64,000 nt of DNA from positions 62,001-126,000 of the forward strand of contig UCNE01000005.1 of the NCBI GenBank assembly GCA_900473685.1, given 5' to 3'. Source of the DNA: Hyphomicrobiales bacterium (GTDB lineage Bacteria > Pseudomonadota > Alphaproteobacteria > Rhizobiales > Rhizobiaceae). The notes below the pieces were generated by a model, which saw only the letters and a program-made list of their open reading frames with translations, did no database searches and was not told the DNA's origin. Shown in pieces: positions 17,801 to 26,819 of the stretch (within the stretch, counting starts at the first letter, position 1; each line of letters begins with the position of its first letter). The translations under genes were made by a program, and so were the position numbers.

Positions 17801-20800
17801 CCATACCGGTGGCGACGTGTCGCTGATACTGGATGGCAACACCGGGATCTCTACAAAAGGCGCGTCGTCGCATGGCCTCGTGGCGCAATCGATCGGGGGA
17901 GGCGGCGGCAATGGCGGCAGTGCGTCATCGATGGCTGCGACCGCCGGCACGGTGGACACGATCAGCGCCGATATCGGGGTCTCGGTCGGCGGCTCGGGCA
18001 GTGGCGGCGGCGACGGCGGTACTGCCATAGTTGATCTCAACGACACCGCCTGGGTGGCGACTGCCGACGACTATGCCAATGCGGTCGTGGTGCAGTCGAT
18101 CGGCGGCGGCGGCGGCAATGGTGGTGTTGGCAGCGTCAACAGCAAGCAGATCGGCAGCGGCTTCAACCTCACGGCAAATGTCGGGGTCGGCGGCTCGGGC
18201 GGTGGCGGCGGCGCCGGCGGGGAAGCGACCGTGCAGTTCGAGAATGGCACCAACGTGCAGACCAACGGTTCCGGCGCGCGCGGCCTGCTCATCCAGTCGA
18301 TCGGCGGCGGTGGCGGAACATCGCAAGGCGTCAGTGTCGGCCTGTCGGGCAGCGCCAGCCTGCCCGGGGGCGAAGAGGAAGAGGCTGATCCGGAAGCACC
18401 CGACGGTGAGATTTCCGCCAGTGTCACGGTTTCCGTCGGTCGTACCGGCGGTGGCGGCGGCGACGGGGGCATCATCAACGTCAAAACAGCGGGTAATATC
18501 GCTACTTTCGGTGGCGATGCCGACGGGGTGCTGGCTCAGTCCATTGGCGGCGGCGGCGGGCTCGGAGGCTCGATGGCGTCCGCCACGTCCGACGATGCGG
18601 ACGCGCCCGATGACGAAGACAGCAAATACAATTTCTCAGTTGGCGTGGGTGGAGCAGGCGGTACTGCCGCCAATGGCAACACGGTTACACTGACACATGC
18701 AGGCCACATCACCACCACTGGCGACTGGGCTGACGGCATCGTCGCACAATCAATCGGCGGCGGCGGCGGCACAGCCGGCACCTCCAGCATGTCCGGCAGC
18801 AAGGCGACCGCAAGCATTGACGTGGGCGTCGGTGGTCACGGCGGCGGCGGCGGCAATGGTGGTGCGGTCACGATCGCCTTCGACAGTGACCAGGGCACCG
18901 CTGGCATCTCTACCGCTGGGTATAGCGCTCACGGCGTGCTGCTGCAGTCGATCGGCGGCGGCGGCGGCCAGGGTGGCGATGGTTCCGATCAGGCAGCCGG
19001 CGGGATCACCGTCGGCGGCGGCATCGGCGGTAGCGGCGGTGCTGGTGGCGATGGCGGCTCAATTACGACCGGTGTGGGAAGCTGGCTCGCCCTGCAGACC
19101 AACGGCGACGATTCGATTGGCTTCCTGGCCCAATCGATCGGCGGTGGCGGCGGTGTCGGCGGCGCCGGAAGCAGCAACGCGGCCGACGACGACGATAGCC
19201 ACGCGATCGATCTTGTTGTCGGCGGTAGCGGTGGTGTTGGCGGCAGCGGTGGCGAAATCGATCTGAACTACGGCGGCAGCGTGGACACCTATGGTGACCG
19301 GGCCCATGGCATTGTCGCGCAGTCGATCGGCGGTGGTGGCGGCATCGGTGGTGCCGGCGAGGCCGATAGCATCGGCTCGATCGTGGTTGGGGGTTCGGGT
19401 GGCAGTGGAACAACAAACGGCGGCGCCGTCACGGTCAACCTGACGAGTCAGAGTTCGATCGAGACGTGGGGTGTTGCCGCCCATGGCCTTGTTGCCCAGT
19501 CGATTGGCGGCGGCGGCGGCATTGGCGGCAGCGCCTCGGGTGCTCCGCTCTCCTTCAAGGGAATGAGCCCGAGCAGCTACGGTGACGGCAACGACGTCAC
19601 CGTCATGATCGACGGTGGTATCATCACGAACGGCGACTATGCCTTCGGCGTCCTGGCGCAGTCGATCGGCGGCGGCGGCGGTTTCGGCGGTAACGCGAGC
19701 GGCGCCTTCATCGGCTCCAACGGCAATCTCTCGTCGAGCGGCAAAAGTGGCGATGTGACGGTGACCCTTGATGCCGGCAGGAGCATCCAGACGACCGGCA
19801 AGGATTCGATCGGCATATTCGCACAGAGCGATGCCGGGACGAACAATAACGGCAAGATAAATGTGACCGTCGATGGTTCCGTGACCGGCGGTTCCGGCGA
19901 CAACGGCGCCGGCGTTTTGGTCTCGGGAGGCAAGAACAACCTGCTGACTGTCAATGCCGGAGGCAGTGTCTCGGCTGCTTCAGGGATCGCCGTCAAATAT
20001 ACCCCCGGTAGAACGTCGCCAGCGGGCAGCACCCTGACCGCTTATAACTACGGCACGATCAGCGGCAGCGTGAACCAAGTGAGCGTCGAGGGTGACGCGC
20101 CGACCGGCAAGATATCGACCGGCGGCACCATGCCGAAGGCGGGCCGCGTCAGCCGAGACATGGCCGTCTCCATCGTCAATGGGACAGGGGGCCTGTTGAC
20201 GGATGCGGAGATTTACGAGGCTGACGTGATGAATCGCGGCCGGCTGATGATCGGTCATTCTGATGGCATCGACGCCACCAGGATCACAGGCGACCTCACA
20301 CAGGACACAGGTGGCATACTGGCGCTCACCGCCGACTTCGCCGGCTCCCGCATGGATCGCCTGACCATCGAGGGTGACGCGACGCTGGACGGCAAGTTCG
20401 CGGTGAACGCCATCAGCGTCCTGCCCGATATCAGTCTGCCGTTCCTTACCGTCGCAGGTACCCTGGACCATTCGCTGAGCGCCCAGTCGGCACTCTTCGG
20501 CTACGCCATCACCCAGGCAGGAAACGAGCTGTCGGTTTCGGCGGAGTCAGCCCACTTCGCCGAACCCGGCTTTACGCTGAACGAAGACCAGAGCAACGTC
20601 GCCGATCACCTGCAGGAGATCTGGGATATGGGCGGAGGTTCCTTCGGCACGCTATTTGGCACGCTCGGCTCCCTTGCCGATGACACTTCCGCTAGCTACC
20701 GATCGGCCCTTTCCGACATATCGCCCGGTATTTCGGGGGCGGCCGCCGCAGGCAGCATCGCCTTGACGCAGCAACGCCTCGACCTGCTGCTGAGCTGCCC

Positions 20801-21668
20801 GATGTTTGCCCCCGGCACCTTGTTCCTGACCGAGACGAGCTGCGCATGGAGCCAGGCAGGTGCCCAGACACTCGATCAGAAGGCTATGGATGGGACGTCG
20901 GGCTTCAATACCAAGACGTATGCAATGCAAGCCGGGGTCCAGGTCGAGGTATCGCCCGACTGGTTCGTCGGTATTGCCGGCGGCTACGACCGCAGCGCCA
21001 TCCGCGGTGATGACGGCAGGGTCAGTGCCGACGGTGATATTGTCTATGCCGGTGCCTCGCTCAAGCATCAGGCTGGCCCCTGGCTGTTGTCGGGTGCCAT
21101 CGCCGGCAGTTACGGCTGGTACGACAACACTCGCGCGATCCGTATCCCGGGCTTCGCCGGTCAGGCCGAGGGCGATCCGAATATCTACAATGTCAGCGCC
21201 CGTGTGCGTGCGGCCTACACCTTTGCGCAGGGCTCGTACTATGTGCGGCCATTGGTGGATCTCGACCTGATCTATTCTCATGTTGACGGTTATCGCGAGT
21301 CGGGAGCCGGCGCACTTGATCTGCTGGTCGACGGCGCTGGTCAATGGAGTTTCCACGCGACTCCGGCCATTGAGGTCGGCACACAGGTGGAGGTCAGCGA
21401 GGCGACGTCTATGCGGGCGTTCGCGGCCGCAGGGGTGAGTTTCAGCAGCGTCGATAGCTGGGATACGTCTGCGCGGCTGGCCAATGCACCGGCCGGGATC
21501 GGCACCTTCGACAGCGCAGTGCCGCTGGCCAATGTGGTGGGCCGGCTGACTGCAGGCATCGATCTGACGAGTGATGACGGGCTTAGTTTACGCATGAGTT
21601 ACCAGGGCTCGTTTTCCGACACCTACACGAGCCACGGCGGCACGCTACGCCTGGGCTACAAATTCTGA
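14835..21668 (+). CDS. Giant Gly-rich repeat autotransporter (type Va secretion)
   Basis: A surface protein of about 2,277 residues from ATG 14835 (GGGGGG upstream); an in-frame ATG at 14760 would add 25 residues. A signal peptide (LLMVLALGLGGATVAGNADA) has an extended charged N-region. The passenger carries at least 18 clear copies of a unit built on AQSIGGGGGxGG, 50-80 residues apart, that should form a beta-solenoid; early copies are degenerate, later ones nearly uniform. Near the C-terminus are a helical linker (YRSALSDISPGISGAAAA) and a beta-barrel of about 250 residues ending in Phe (LRLGYKF). Role is inferred: adhesion or biofilm. It diverges from a two-component system. Confidence 0.9.
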   Translation: MRHVVRTGKTRHRSSLPSSRRSDQAAVLSDRNTSRLLMVLALGLGGATVAGNADAGCTGAATQTIGQADYGYTWSACWGDSGADQDDKRDGEPGANITIDTQASYTAGASLPYTVPWESVGGVIMTYTMGGAGVDEGSAGAGGSVTITNSGPITLTNSTDPGSIGSLISATSFGGDGDWDNDNYKSNGGAGGAGGAITITNYGALAVESLNSNTARGMTGIFAVSKGGAGGEQNSGAAGEQSGGAGGSGGTINITNTGQVNLGSGTTPLNGLDYVWGLAAESTGQAGGDDNGAGGVGGSIDIANGSSGNASAGAIGIYANDAGSVRGIYALSQGGDGTDSHDSSDNGGGGADGDQINISTYSDITVVATGVGMNELSGGIVAISQGGDGGDGTKSTTGGHGGNGSAFGSTLTLQSGATVSTQGDNVVGIAALALGGRGGDGANGEKDSSGGNGGAVGEIQMNVHGAIKTDGDQAYGVLGGSIGGQGGNGGDDTAVVGTSGGGGYGGDAGSVGAYMTSGSKITTVGDFSAAVTLHSIGGGGGTGGNFTDVLGGGAGNGGNGGSGNTATINNAGGTINTSGEHSYGILVQSIGGSGGTGGIADGLTLELGGDGGDGGEAETASVQNSGVITTSGYSAHGIIAQSISGGGGAAGMAGGILSIGGSGGSGNYAGTAEVESSGVISTAGDAAIGIMAQSIGGGGGSGGGAKGIATVGGSGGAGGSGSHANVLLTGGSVTTQGEMSHAIMAQSIGGGGGNGGNVIDLSVGVPALGVGGTASGGGSGGWVCVTNENAGGDCPTVSGAPQAVTVATAGSGAVGILAQSIGGGGGNGGNATGGDAGLGSFQIGGGGGGGGYANTVNVAFQGLYLTTQGSHAAGILAQSIGGGGGTGGSASSYAADIGFTASVAVGGTGGSGGYSQEVGVHLTDSVIKTGQDGGDVTDAIGVLAQSISGGGGNGGSSVADALTVAVPTGEDVSLAMSVATAVGGSGGSTHTGGDVSLILDGNTGISTKGASSHGLVAQSIGGGGGNGGSASSMAATAGTVDTISADIGVSVGGSGSGGGDGGTAIVDLNDTAWVATADDYANAVVVQSIGGGGGNGGVGSVNSKQIGSGFNLTANVGVGGSGGGGGAGGEATVQFENGTNVQTNGSGARGLLIQSIGGGGGTSQGVSVGLSGSASLPGGEEEEADPEAPDGEISASVTVSVGRTGGGGGDGGIINVKTAGNIATFGGDADGVLAQSIGGGGGLGGSMASATSDDADAPDDEDSKYNFSVGVGGAGGTAANGNTVTLTHAGHITTTGDWADGIVAQSIGGGGGTAGTSSMSGSKATASIDVGVGGHGGGGGNGGAVTIAFDSDQGTAGISTAGYSAHGVLLQSIGGGGGQGGDGSDQAAGGITVGGGIGGSGGAGGDGGSITTGVGSWLALQTNGDDSIGFLAQSIGGGGGVGGAGSSNAADDDDSHAIDLVVGGSGGVGGSGGEIDLNYGGSVDTYGDRAHGIVAQSIGGGGGIGGAGEADSIGSIVVGGSGGSGTTNGGAVTVNLTSQSSIETWGVAAHGLVAQSIGGGGGIGGSASGAPLSFKGMSPSSYGDGNDVTVMIDGGIITNGDYAFGVLAQSIGGGGGFGGNASGAFIGSNGNLSSSGKSGDVTVTLDAGRSIQTTGKDSIGIFAQSDAGTNNNGKINVTVDGSVTGGSGDNGAGVLVSGGKNNLLTVNAGGSVSAASGIAVKYTPGRTSPAGSTLTAYNYGTISGSVNQVSVEGDAPTGKISTGGTMPKAGRVSRDMAVSIVNGTGGLLTDAEIYEADVMNRGRLMIGHSDGIDATRITGDLTQDTGGILALTADFAGSRMDRLTIEGDATLDGKFAVNAISVLPDISLPFLTVAGTLDHSLSAQSALFGYAITQAGNELSVSAESAHFAEPGFTLNEDQSNVADHLQEIWDMGGGSFGTLFGTLGSLADDTSASYRSALSDISPGISGAAAAGSIALTQQRLDLLLSCPMFAPGTLFLTETSCAWSQAGAQTLDQKAMDGTSGFNTKTYAMQAGVQVEVSPDWFVGIAGGYDRSAIRGDDGRVSADGDIVYAGASLKHQAGPWLLSGAIAGSYGWYDNTRAIRIPGFAGQAEGDPNIYNVSARVRAAYTFAQGSYYVRPLVDLDLIYSHVDGYRESGAGALDLLVDGAGQWSFHATPAIEVGTQVEVSEATSMRAFAAAGVSFSSVDSWDTSARLANAPAGIGTFDSAVPLANVVGRLTAGIDLTSDDGLSLRMSYQGSFSDTYTSHGGTLRLGYKF
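16431..19692 (+). repeat. Coding tandem repeats of the autotransporter passenger
   Basis: About eighteen copies of a core CAGTCGATCGGCGGCGG-like DNA motif, encoding QSIGGGGG, recur every 155-245 bases. Copies differ mainly at third positions and in the variable spacer. The near-identity of the cores makes the region prone to slippage and recombination, and to assembly error in short-read data. Confidence 0.85.
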
Positions 21669-21853
21669 CGGGAGACAGGGCTGTTGCGACTTTCGCCGGG
21701 GATGGCGCATCCACAATGCAGAATTCGAAAGGCGAGGAAGTATGCGATGGAAAGAGCCTGGAAGCTTTGGATCCGGCTGCCGTCGGCCGCTCTTGTGAAG
21801 GTCCGCCCATTGCCCTTCGCCTAACTTTTCCTCCAACCGTCCGGCGGATAACG

Positions 21854-22276
21854 ATGTGCACTTTGGATACCTTCATTGCCAAAACCATCAAATGGTTTCT
21901 CATTGTTTTCGGTTTGGCGACCTGTGGGACATTGCCGTTTGCGCTCGACATCAAACTCATCACACCGATGCTCGGTGGACTTGTCGATTTCACGTCTTCC
22001 AGCGTACCGGCCCTGCGACACTGGGGAATCATGATCTTCGGAATTGGCGTGCTGATGGTGGTCGCGGGGTTCCGTCCGTGGTTACGATTTGAGACCATGG
22101 TATTCAGCACCCTCGAGAAGGCATTCATGGTCTATCTGTACTTAAGTAATCTCGGGGAGCCTTGGATAGCGGGTTATTTTGCGGCCTTCCTTATCGATTC
22201 CACGATCGTCGCATATGGTGTCCTATACTTCATCAGTTCCAAGGGCCGGCCCAGCCGTTGGGCCGTGTTGGACTGA
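21854..22276 (+). CDS. Small integral membrane protein, four TM segments
   Basis: About 140 residues from MCTLDTFIAKTIKWFL. Four hydrophobic stretches are visible (IKWFLIVFGLATCGTLPF, WGIMIFGIGVLMVVAGF, TLEKAFMVYLYLSNL, AAFLIDSTIVAYGVLYFI). An upstream in-frame ATG at 21716 would add a non-hydrophobic 46-residue extension with no support. I do not recognise the family; size and topology resemble DoxX/DUF4345-like small membrane proteins. It follows the autotransporter in the same direction but with a gap of 185 bases. Confidence 0.6.
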   Translation: MCTLDTFIAKTIKWFLIVFGLATCGTLPFALDIKLITPMLGGLVDFTSSSVPALRHWGIMIFGIGVLMVVAGFRPWLRFETMVFSTLEKAFMVYLYLSNLGEPWIAGYFAAFLIDSTIVAYGVLYFISSKGRPSRWAVLD

Positions 22277-22397
22277 GACCTGAAAAATGGCCCGTCCTGA
22301 AGGGTGCCTATGAGCCACTCAGCAGCGATGAAATGGCAGCAAAAACACATGGCGCAAGTGATCGTCGTGACGCTTCGTCAGGCTGACGGGTTGAAAT

Positions 22398-22760
22398 GCA
22401 CAGGAGGGCGATCAGGGCAAGCGCCTGAAAGAGTTGGAGACCGAGAATGCTTGTCTCTGGCGTGCGGTTTCCGATCTGGCATTGGGCAAGATAATGCTTT
22501 CGGAGGTTGCCAGGGCCTTCTTAGCCTTCTCGCCGCCGAGCTTGTGGTTCGTGTTATCGAGGAACGTGGTGCATCAGAACGATGAGTATGCACTGTTCTT
22601 GGTCAGCATCGCTCCACACAGCGTAAAGTCGTCAAGCCACTGGATAATGAGGCAGCATTGACCGGCGCCCAAAGTGGTCGATAGGCTATCGATGCAAGGC
22701 TGCTTCAAGCGGGCTGGATTGTGAATGCCAAGCGGGTCGGGCGGACTGACGGTTCCGGCA
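22398..22760 (+). mobile_element. IS3-family element remnant (end of OrfA, start of OrfB)
   Basis: One frame gives the OrfA leucine-zipper tail (GDQGKRLKELETENACLWRA, VSDLALGKIMLSEVA). A second frame gives the OrfB start (LAAELVVRVIEERGASER, an in-frame TGA where Trp is usual, then VCTVLGQHRSTQRKV). Later RLLQAGWIVNAKRV matches the OrfB helix that follows. Large internal deletions and stops make it dead. Confidence 0.75.
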
Positions 22761-22848
22761 GGCCTCATGATACGCGCTACGTCGTGGACCACATCTACTG
22801 ATGCCAACGCTTGTCGCATGGCCGTCAATTTGTTTCTAAGAGGTACTC

Positions 22849-23295
22849 ATGCACACGCCGCCTGTCGTCAACGACCTTGCCTCTGTCATACAGACATCCC
22901 TTGCACCGGTTTTTTTGCTTGCTGGTACCGCAGGTTTTGTCAGCATCTACACGACTCGCCTCGGGAGAGTATCGGACCGGCTGAACGAGGTTGCAGAGAG
23001 GGGCAAGCAGGGCGAGGTGTCCCGCATGCAGCTCGCGTATCTGCGGCGACGGGCACTTGCACTTGAGGTTGCGGTCGTGCTTGGAGTGATGGCCGGCATT
23101 TGCACCGGCGGCGCAATCCTGAACCTACTCGCCGGCGCTCTTGCAATGGGACTGCGCCAAGAAAATCTCTTTTGGTTCTTTGGTGGTGCGATCATCTCGC
23201 TCATTGGATCGCTCGTTGCATTCTTGTTTGAGTTGCTTACCGCCGGACGGAACATGTTACGGCAGATCCGCATGGACCGAGTGCTCAAGGAATAA
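22849..23295 (+). CDS. DUF2721 membrane protein
   Basis: A 148-residue protein with three hydrophobic segments (N-terminal TSLAPVFLLAGTAGFVSIYT; LALEVAVVLGVMAGICTGGAI; WFFGGAIISLIGSLVAFLF). The intervening TTRLGRVSDRLNEVAER is the DUF2721 signature (R-x-x-R-x-R-L-N type). GAGG precedes the ATG at good spacing. The family is widespread but has no assigned function. It is intact despite lying among IS relics, and is followed by a strong terminator-like hairpin. Confidence 0.85.
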   Translation: MHTPPVVNDLASVIQTSLAPVFLLAGTAGFVSIYTTRLGRVSDRLNEVAERGKQGEVSRMQLAYLRRRALALEVAVVLGVMAGICTGGAILNLLAGALAMGLRQENLFWFFGGAIISLIGSLVAFLFELLTAGRNMLRQIRMDRVLKE

Positions 23296-23340
23296 GATGG
23301 ACTACGTCTGACCAGCTTCTGCGCAGCACCCTTAGTTGAT

Positions 23341-23369
23341 GACAAGTCCGGCCTCAAGCCGGGCTTGTC
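23341..23369 (+). terminator. Hairpin terminator after the DUF2721 gene
   Basis: GACAAGTCCGGC and GCCGGGCTTGTC form a 12-pair stem with one G-T wobble and a five-base loop, 46 bases after the stop. The following bases are only moderately T-rich, so efficiency is uncertain. Confidence 0.55.
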
Positions 23370-23593
23370 GTAAATCTTCTTGGTTGACCGTATCCGTATG
23401 TTGATCCTCTCAGGAGAAATCCGCGCTCCAACAATTGTGGAGCGGGCTGATAATTCTGAATGGCATTGCCGAAAAGCTGAAACGTCAGTCGAGACTCGGC
23501 TCAGTTCCGCGCGGAAATCAACACTCGGGCTTTTTAAGATCCTTCGTAAAGTCGCAGAGATCCCGCTTATTTGGGCGATCTCCTCGAAAAAAG

Positions 23594-24347
23594 CGCCAGC
23601 GCCAGCGCATCATGATCGCCTCGGCGATTGCGCTCGAACCCAATTTGCTGATTGCCGATGAACCGACCAGCGCGCTTGACGTGACGGTCCAGGCGCAGGT
23701 CCTTAGATCTTCTGAAGTCACTGCAGGCGGAAAGCGGGATGGGGCTCGTTCTGATCACGCACGATCTCGGTGTTGTCGAGAAGATCGCCGATCGTGTCGT
23801 CGTCATGCAGAACGGCCGGGTCGTGGAGACAGGTGCGGCGTCCGCCATCATGACATCGCCGTCGCATCCCTACACGCGCAAGCTTCTGGACGCCATGCCG
23901 GGGCGGCATGGCTTTGAAACCCAGCCGTCGAGCGTCGAGACGAGCCGGACGTTGCTTGCGGTCGAAGATGTCTCGCGCATCTACGGCGTGCAGCCCGGCA
24001 AAGCGGCGGAGGCCGGACCGAACGCGGTCCGTGCGGTCGACAATGCAAGCTTCGTGCTCCGCAGCGGCGAAACGCTCGGCATTGCCGGCGAGTCGGGTTC
24101 TGGGAAGCCGACGCTGGCGCGCATGCTCCTTGGCCTGGAGCCGCCGACCAGCGGCACGATCCGGTGCGACGCAAGGATATGAACGGCATGTCAGCGGCCG
24201 AAACCTTCAAGGTCAGGCGTCAGATGCAGTTCGTTTTCCAGGACCCGGCCGCATCGCTCAACCCGCGCATAACCGTCGGACAGATTGTCTCAGAACCTTG
24301 GGCCATTCACGCCGTGTCTTGCCGAAAGACAAATGGCGGGGAAGGGT
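23594..24347 (+). pseudogene. Dpp/Opp-type double ABC ATPase, internal fragment
   Basis: The fragment starts inside the first ATPase domain just after its signature ([28 protein letters not shown]), shifts frame near 23705 ([20 protein letters not shown]) and crosses the linker into the second ATPase domain. There the Walker A reads GESGSGKPTLAR, with Pro where Ser is obligatory. It shifts frame again near 24175 and stops after VFQDPAASLNPRITVGQIVSEPW. With two frameshifts, both ends missing and a broken P-loop it is clearly dead. It is a relic of a peptide/oligosaccharide importer (DppDF/YejF type). Confidence 0.85.
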
Positions 24348-24890
24348 GGTGATATTAGCCTAGCTAATCTTTCGTTCGATTCCGTTCAAGACGTGGGCTG
24401 ACTTACTATCCTGTAGTGCAGGGGCTTTGCATCTGCATGTTCGCTCGGTATCTCGATGGACATGTCTCAACCAAGGATGATTTGTTGGCGTTCGCCTGAA
24501 CAGACGCACCGTGCGCAGGAACCAGGAACGCTGCGCGAAGGCCGGCATGGACTACGGCTCACAATTCCGCTGGAACGAGCCGCGTTCAGAGTAGAAAAGC
24601 CGGCCAGCTGCGACTTTTATAAGTCCCGGCATTTGAGGTGGAGGCTGACGTCTGGCCTTTACCATGCCGATCTCAATGCCTTGCCCTATTGAGCGGCGCG
24701 GGGTGGGTCTGAGGGGGCCCTGGCTCGCCCGTGAAAAGCGGAGCGCAAGGAATGGATGCAGTTGGTCCCGCTTCCCCTTCGGGCCACTATGCTGAAGCGC
24801 CAGCGGCTGCCCATCTTCCACTCCTTGCGCGGCGAGAATTCCCGAAATCCCGGCCGGAAGCCGACGCTATGATGATTTCTGCGATGCTCT
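24348..24890. other. Non-coding stretch, no gene recognised
   Basis: About 540 bases between the ATPase relic and clpP. Six-frame reading gives only short, low-quality ORFs without family features. The one structured element is an inverted repeat ATTAGC-CTA-GCTAAT at 24354-24368. It probably holds decayed mobile DNA. Confidence 0.5.
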
Positions 24891-25544
24891 TCAGTGTTTG
24901 TGGATTGCGCCGGGCTCGTCTCCCGTTGCGCCGGCGTGGTCGCTGACATCTTCCCGAACCTGCAGAATGCGGTCGATAAGGCCCCATTCCAATGCCTCTT
25001 CCGCCGTCATGAAGCGGTCGCGATCCATCGCTTGCTCGAATTCTTCGTAGGTGCGGCCACAATGCTCGGCGTAGAGCCGTGTCATGCGATGCTTGGTCTT
25101 CTGCATTTCCTCGGCATGGATCAACATGTCCGATGCCTGCCCCTGGAATCCGCCCAGCGGCTGGTGAATATGGATGCTGGCATTGGGAAGCGCAGTGCGT
25201 TCACCTGGCTGGCCGGACATCAACAGGAACGAGCCCATCGAGCGAGCGGTTCCCATGCACAGCGTATGCACCGGGGCGTGAATGTAACGCATCGTATCGT
25301 ACATCGCGAGACCGCTGGTTATGACGCCACCTGGCGAATTGATGTAGAGATGGATCGGCCTTGTGGGGTTTTCGGCTTCGAGAAACAACAATTGTGCGCA
25401 GACAAGCGCCGAGATCGTGTCGTTTACCTCCCCGTTGAGGAAGATGATCCTCTCACGAAGCAGGCGGGAATAGATGTCAAAAGACCGCTCTCCTCTGCTG
25501 GATTGTTCGACGACCATAGGGACGAGTTGCATCGTTTCGCGCAT
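24891..25544 (-). CDS. clpP: ATP-dependent Clp protease proteolytic subunit (accessory paralogue)
   Basis: A 217-residue ClpP with the complete serine-protease triad: S102 ([10 protein letters not shown]), H127 (IHIHQPLGG) and D176 (DRDRFMT). The substrate-binding Gly-rich loop INSPGG is present. It would assemble into the tetradecameric chamber with ClpA/ClpX in the cytoplasm. It stands alone, without clpX or tig beside it, and the active-site neighbourhood ([10 protein letters not shown] instead of the usual GQAASMGS) is atypical. It is therefore probably one of the extra clpP copies that rhizobia carry rather than the housekeeping gene. Confidence 0.92.
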   Translation of the reverse strand: MRETMQLVPMVVEQSSRGERSFDIYSRLLRERIIFLNGEVNDTISALVCAQLLFLEAENPTRPIHLYINSPGGVITSGLAMYDTMRYIHAPVHTLCMGTARSMGSFLLMSGQPGERTALPNASIHIHQPLGGFQGQASDMLIHAEEMQKTKHRMTRLYAEHCGRTYEEFEQAMDRDRFMTAEEALEWGLIDRILQVREDVSDHAGATGDEPGAIHKH

Positions 25545-25588
25545 CGGCGAACTCCAATCGTTCGAGATTTTCGGGAAGGTTTGCTGCG

Positions 25589-25960
25589 TCAGGCGGCGAG
25601 CATGAGGGTCGGGCCGTTGCCGTTGGCGACCGTTTTCGCCAGCCGCTCGAAGGTCGCGCCGTTCAGCTCGTGCACGATCCGCAGGCTGGTTCCGCCTGTT
25701 TCATTCGGGGTGATCGTGAAGGTCACGGTGCTCTCGAGATGGGGCGGGGTATCGTCGCGCAATTTGTAGCGGATTTCCTCGCCCGACGTTTCGCAGAGCG
25801 GCTGTGGATCGGCAAGCGCCTCCCTCGGTAGCCACTTCTCCCGGAATTCCGTGATGCTGATCGCCCGCCAGACCTTCTCCGGCGCCGCGTCCAGTTCGTA
25901 TCTCTGCTCAAAACCGCTTTCCTGTGCTTTCGCCTGCACCGCGGCCTTTACATCGTTCAT
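25589..25960 (-). CDS. SRPBCC (AHSA1/CalC-like) domain protein
   Basis: A 123-residue helix-grip protein. Starts [16 protein letters not shown] after GAAGGATATGGATC. The core shows [24 protein letters not shown] and [23 protein letters not shown], typical of AHSA1-type ligand-binding folds. The four-base overlap with the ArsR gene upstream makes a regulator/SRPBCC pair, a very common two-gene unit. Such pairs often respond to lipophilic or toxic small molecules; the ligand here is unknown. Confidence 0.85.
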   Translation of the reverse strand: MNDVKAAVQAKAQESGFEQRYELDAAPEKVWRAISITEFREKWLPREALADPQPLCETSGEEIRYKLRDDTPPHLESTVTFTITPNETGGTSLRIVHELNGATFERLAKTVANGNGPTLMLAA

Positions 25961-26271
25961 TGATCCATATCCTTCAGCAAGAGCTTGAGAGCATCGATGC
26001 GAGCCGGCCAGTAGGCGCGATATTTCGCCAGCCATTGCGCGATAAGGGCTAGCCCGTCCGGATCGACTTCATAGTTTACGAAGCGGCCCTCCTTTTGTTC
26101 ACGCACCAGCCTTGCCGCTCGCAATACGGCGAGATGCTGGGACATCGCCGGCTGGCTGATATCCATGCCTTGGCGCAGCATGCTGGCATTCATGCTGCCG
26201 TTCGCCAACTTTTCGAAAATTGTGCGGCGGGTCGAATCCGCCAGAGCGCGGAAAATATCATGTTCGATCAT
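25957..26271 (-). CDS. ArsR-family transcriptional regulator (SdpR-like)
   Basis: A 104-residue winged-helix repressor from MIEHDIFRALADSTRR. It has the ArsR signature (IFEKLANGSMN, then MDISQPAMSQHLAVLRAARLV) and a wing (REQKEGRFVNYEVD). No cysteine metal site is present, so it is not an arsenic sensor. A longer ORF exists upstream but has no homologous content. It is co-transcribed with the SRPBCC gene and probably autoregulated through the palindrome just upstream of its start. Confidence 0.9.
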   Translation of the reverse strand: MIEHDIFRALADSTRRTIFEKLANGSMNASMLRQGMDISQPAMSQHLAVLRAARLVREQKEGRFVNYEVDPDGLALIAQWLAKYRAYWPARIDALKLLLKDMDQ

Positions 26272-26277
26272 GACAAG

Positions 26278-26297
26278 ACATAAGCATACACTTATGT
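26278..26297. promoter_or_regulatory. Likely ArsR operator
   Basis: ACATAAG (26278-26284) and CTTATGT (26291-26297) are perfect inverted arms with a six-base spacer, 7 bases upstream of the regulator's start codon. Size and location fit autoregulation by a dimeric ArsR protein. Confidence 0.6.
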
Positions 26298-26544
26298 GAT
26301 TCGCAAGCCCTCTTGGAATCGGACCGGAATTTCGTGGTGGCTGGATTGCGATACTGCAATCGTGGAGCGCGACGCACAGCTGATCACCCAACGCCTCCTG
26401 GAGTTTACGAACGAGACGGGGGGAAATGTGTTTTGGTGGGCAGGGCGGTGACAAAGTCTACCAGTGAACGCCGTCATATTGCCTGGCGGGGCGGAGTAAA
26501 ATCCGGCCAGTGGTAGGCTGTCCTCTTTTTGAGAATGGCCGGGG

Positions 26545-26818
26545 ATGTTTGTCGTGGAGAGTTACGCCCCCGTACGCCGTTTTGTCTTCGTTGAGGATCA
26601 TAGTTGCCGGGAGGTATCTCGGGCTTTCGGTCTAAGCCATGAGACGGTTTCGAAGATGTGCCGCCTTTCGCTTCCGCCGGGCTACACGCGCACGAAGCCT
26701 GTTGGCAAGCCGAAGCTTGGAGCATTGCCGCCTGTCATTCATGAGATACCGATGTCGGATCAGGCCGGACCGATAAAGCAGCGTGACAGCGCCAAGCGGA
26801 TATTTGAACGTTTGCGTG
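26545..26818 (+). mobile_element. IS21-family IstA, N-terminal fragment
   Basis: About 91 codons match the start of IS21-type IstA: MFVVESYAPVRRFVFVEDHS, FGLSHETVSKMC, then PPGYTRTKPVGKPKLG, a segment rich in helix-turn-helix character, ending at KRIFERLRE. The sequence then switches abruptly to a Tn3 transposase segment on the other strand. Catalytic domain and IstB are absent. The first 60 bases upstream probably contain the element's end. Confidence 0.8.
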
Positions 26819-26819
26819 A

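Noticed and set aside
16431-19692. Repeats of the autotransporter region considered as a CRISPR array or VNTR outside a gene
   Set aside because: The repeats stay in one open frame encoding QSIGGGGG units with a signal peptide and barrel at the ends, so they are coding.
20652-21356. 234-codon ORF antisense to the autotransporter barrel
   Set aside because: Shadow of the barrel-coding strand; the plus-strand product ends in the expected Phe and has the barrel pattern.
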